Shown here in pieces: positions 6,578 to 7,040 of a DNA stretch of 7,040 nt. The translations under genes and the position numbers were made by a program. The notes below the pieces were generated by a model. It saw only the letters and a program-made list of their open reading frames with translations, had not been told where the DNA came from and searched no databases. Source of the DNA: an uncultured Ruminococcus sp. (GTDB taxonomy: Bacteria > Bacillota > Clostridia > Oscillospirales > Ruminococcaceae); NCBI GenBank assembly GCA_945876155.1, contig CAMCMW010000074.1, positions 1 through 7,040 of the forward strand. The letters run 5' to 3'. The stretch's first letter is position 1; each line of letters starts with the position of its first letter.

Positions 6578-7040
6578 ATGAGCAGAAGGCGAAGAAATGA
6601 AACAGAAGAGCAGCGAGCAAGAAGAGAGCTGATAAGCGATTTTCTGTTGGCAGCAAATATCCAGAGCATGGACGATATTCAGGAGCTGTTCAAGGAAGCG
6701 CTTGCCGGATTTATGGAAGGCAGCCTTGAATCAGAGCTTGATTCTGAGCTTGGGTATGAGCCGTATGACGTTAAGAACAAGAATACTGATAATAGCCGTA
6801 ATGGTCACAGCAAGAAGACTCTTCGCACCAGTATAGGCAAGGTGGATATCGAAGTACCTCGTGACAGAAACGGTGAATTTGAGCCAAAGATACTGCCTAA
6901 GAATCAGACAAGTATCTCTCAGGATATGGAGAACAAGATTATCTCTATGTACGCCAAGGGGATGTCAACGTCCGATATTGAGGACCATATCCGTGATATT
7001 TACGGTCTGGAGATATCTGATACCACCGTCAGCCGTATCA
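6578..7040 (+). CDS. IS256-family transposase (Transposase_mut), N-terminal part, runs off the window
   Basis: The first 154 residues of a DDE transposase that normally has about 400. It begins MSRRRRNETE, then shows the family's LGYEPYDVKN and TDNSRNGHSKKT blocks (about 58-81), the VDIEVPRDRNGEFEPKI block (about 89-105) and the helix-turn-helix-like region MENKIISMYAKGMSTSDI continuing to residue 154. The catalytic DDE residues lie further on, outside the window. GGAGG at 6565-6569 is 8 bases before the ATG, and there is no stop or frameshift in the visible part, so the gene appears intact so far. Confidence 0.9.
   Translation, partial: MSRRRRNETEEQRARRELISDFLLAANIQSMDDIQELFKEALAGFMEGSLESELDSELGYEPYDVKNKNTDNSRNGHSKKTLRTSIGKVDIEVPRDRNGEFEPKILPKNQTSISQDMENKIISMYAKGMSTSDIEDHIRDIYGLEISDTTVSRI

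Larger units (their letters stand above)
6507..7040 (+). mobile_element. IS256-family insertion sequence, left part
   Basis: The element is recognised by its transposase. Its left boundary is placed where the recombinase reading ends (about 6503-6510); from there an AT-rich leader of about 70 bases leads to the transposase start. The right end and any target duplication lie outside the window, so the exact terminal inverted repeat is unproven. Confidence 0.65.

Noticed and set aside
6445..6669. 74-residue minus-strand frame across the IS left end
   Set aside because: It is antisense to the IS leader and transposase start, with no domain and no ribosome binding site.

Overview
The window looks like part of an integrative and conjugative element (Tn1549/CTn4 type, the family with CD1110-, CD1108-, CD1107A- and CD1107-like genes) from a low-GC gut Firmicute, most likely a Ruminococcus or another Oscillospiraceae. 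The evidence is the AT-rich sequence, the AGGAGG-type ribosome binding sites, frequent TTG starts, and the order VirB4-like ATPase, large membrane-anchored peptidase-like protein, DUF4315-like protein, DUF4366-like protein, small membrane proteins. No database search was possible; family names come from reading the proteins.

Layout. Bases 1 to about 50 look foreign to the conjugation module and carry a strong leftward promoter, probably the end of an insertion sequence. They join directly to the last ~250 residues of a VirB4-type ATPase (to 814), which lacks its Walker A part. A hairpin (818-844) separates this from a convergent VOC/glyoxalase-fold gene (868-1278, minus), an apparent cargo gene with its own promoter. 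From 1406 to about 6384 there is a tight plus-strand operon: a 921-residue CD1108-like protein with a basic cytoplasmic half, one membrane segment and a C-terminal M23-like domain; a DUF4315-like coiled-coil protein; a secreted, C-terminally anchored DUF4366-like protein; two small single-span membrane proteins; and a C5-cytosine DNA methyltransferase of phage/ICE type. Genes in this run abut or overlap by up to about 23 bases.

The methyltransferase is cut off after its motif VIII region and ends in ten residues read from the antisense strand of a tyrosine-recombinase remnant (about 6381-6506, minus). That remnant still carries the late catalytic His and the Tyr, but it is broken at both ends. 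It abuts the left end of an IS256-family element whose transposase (6578 onward) runs out of the window.

Together the genes would build the ATPase, cell-wall and membrane part of a Gram-positive type IV secretion channel, but both edges of the module are broken and bordered by IS-like sequence. The most likely reading is a decaying or rearranged conjugative element rather than an active one. No RNA genes, CRISPR arrays or replication origin were seen.
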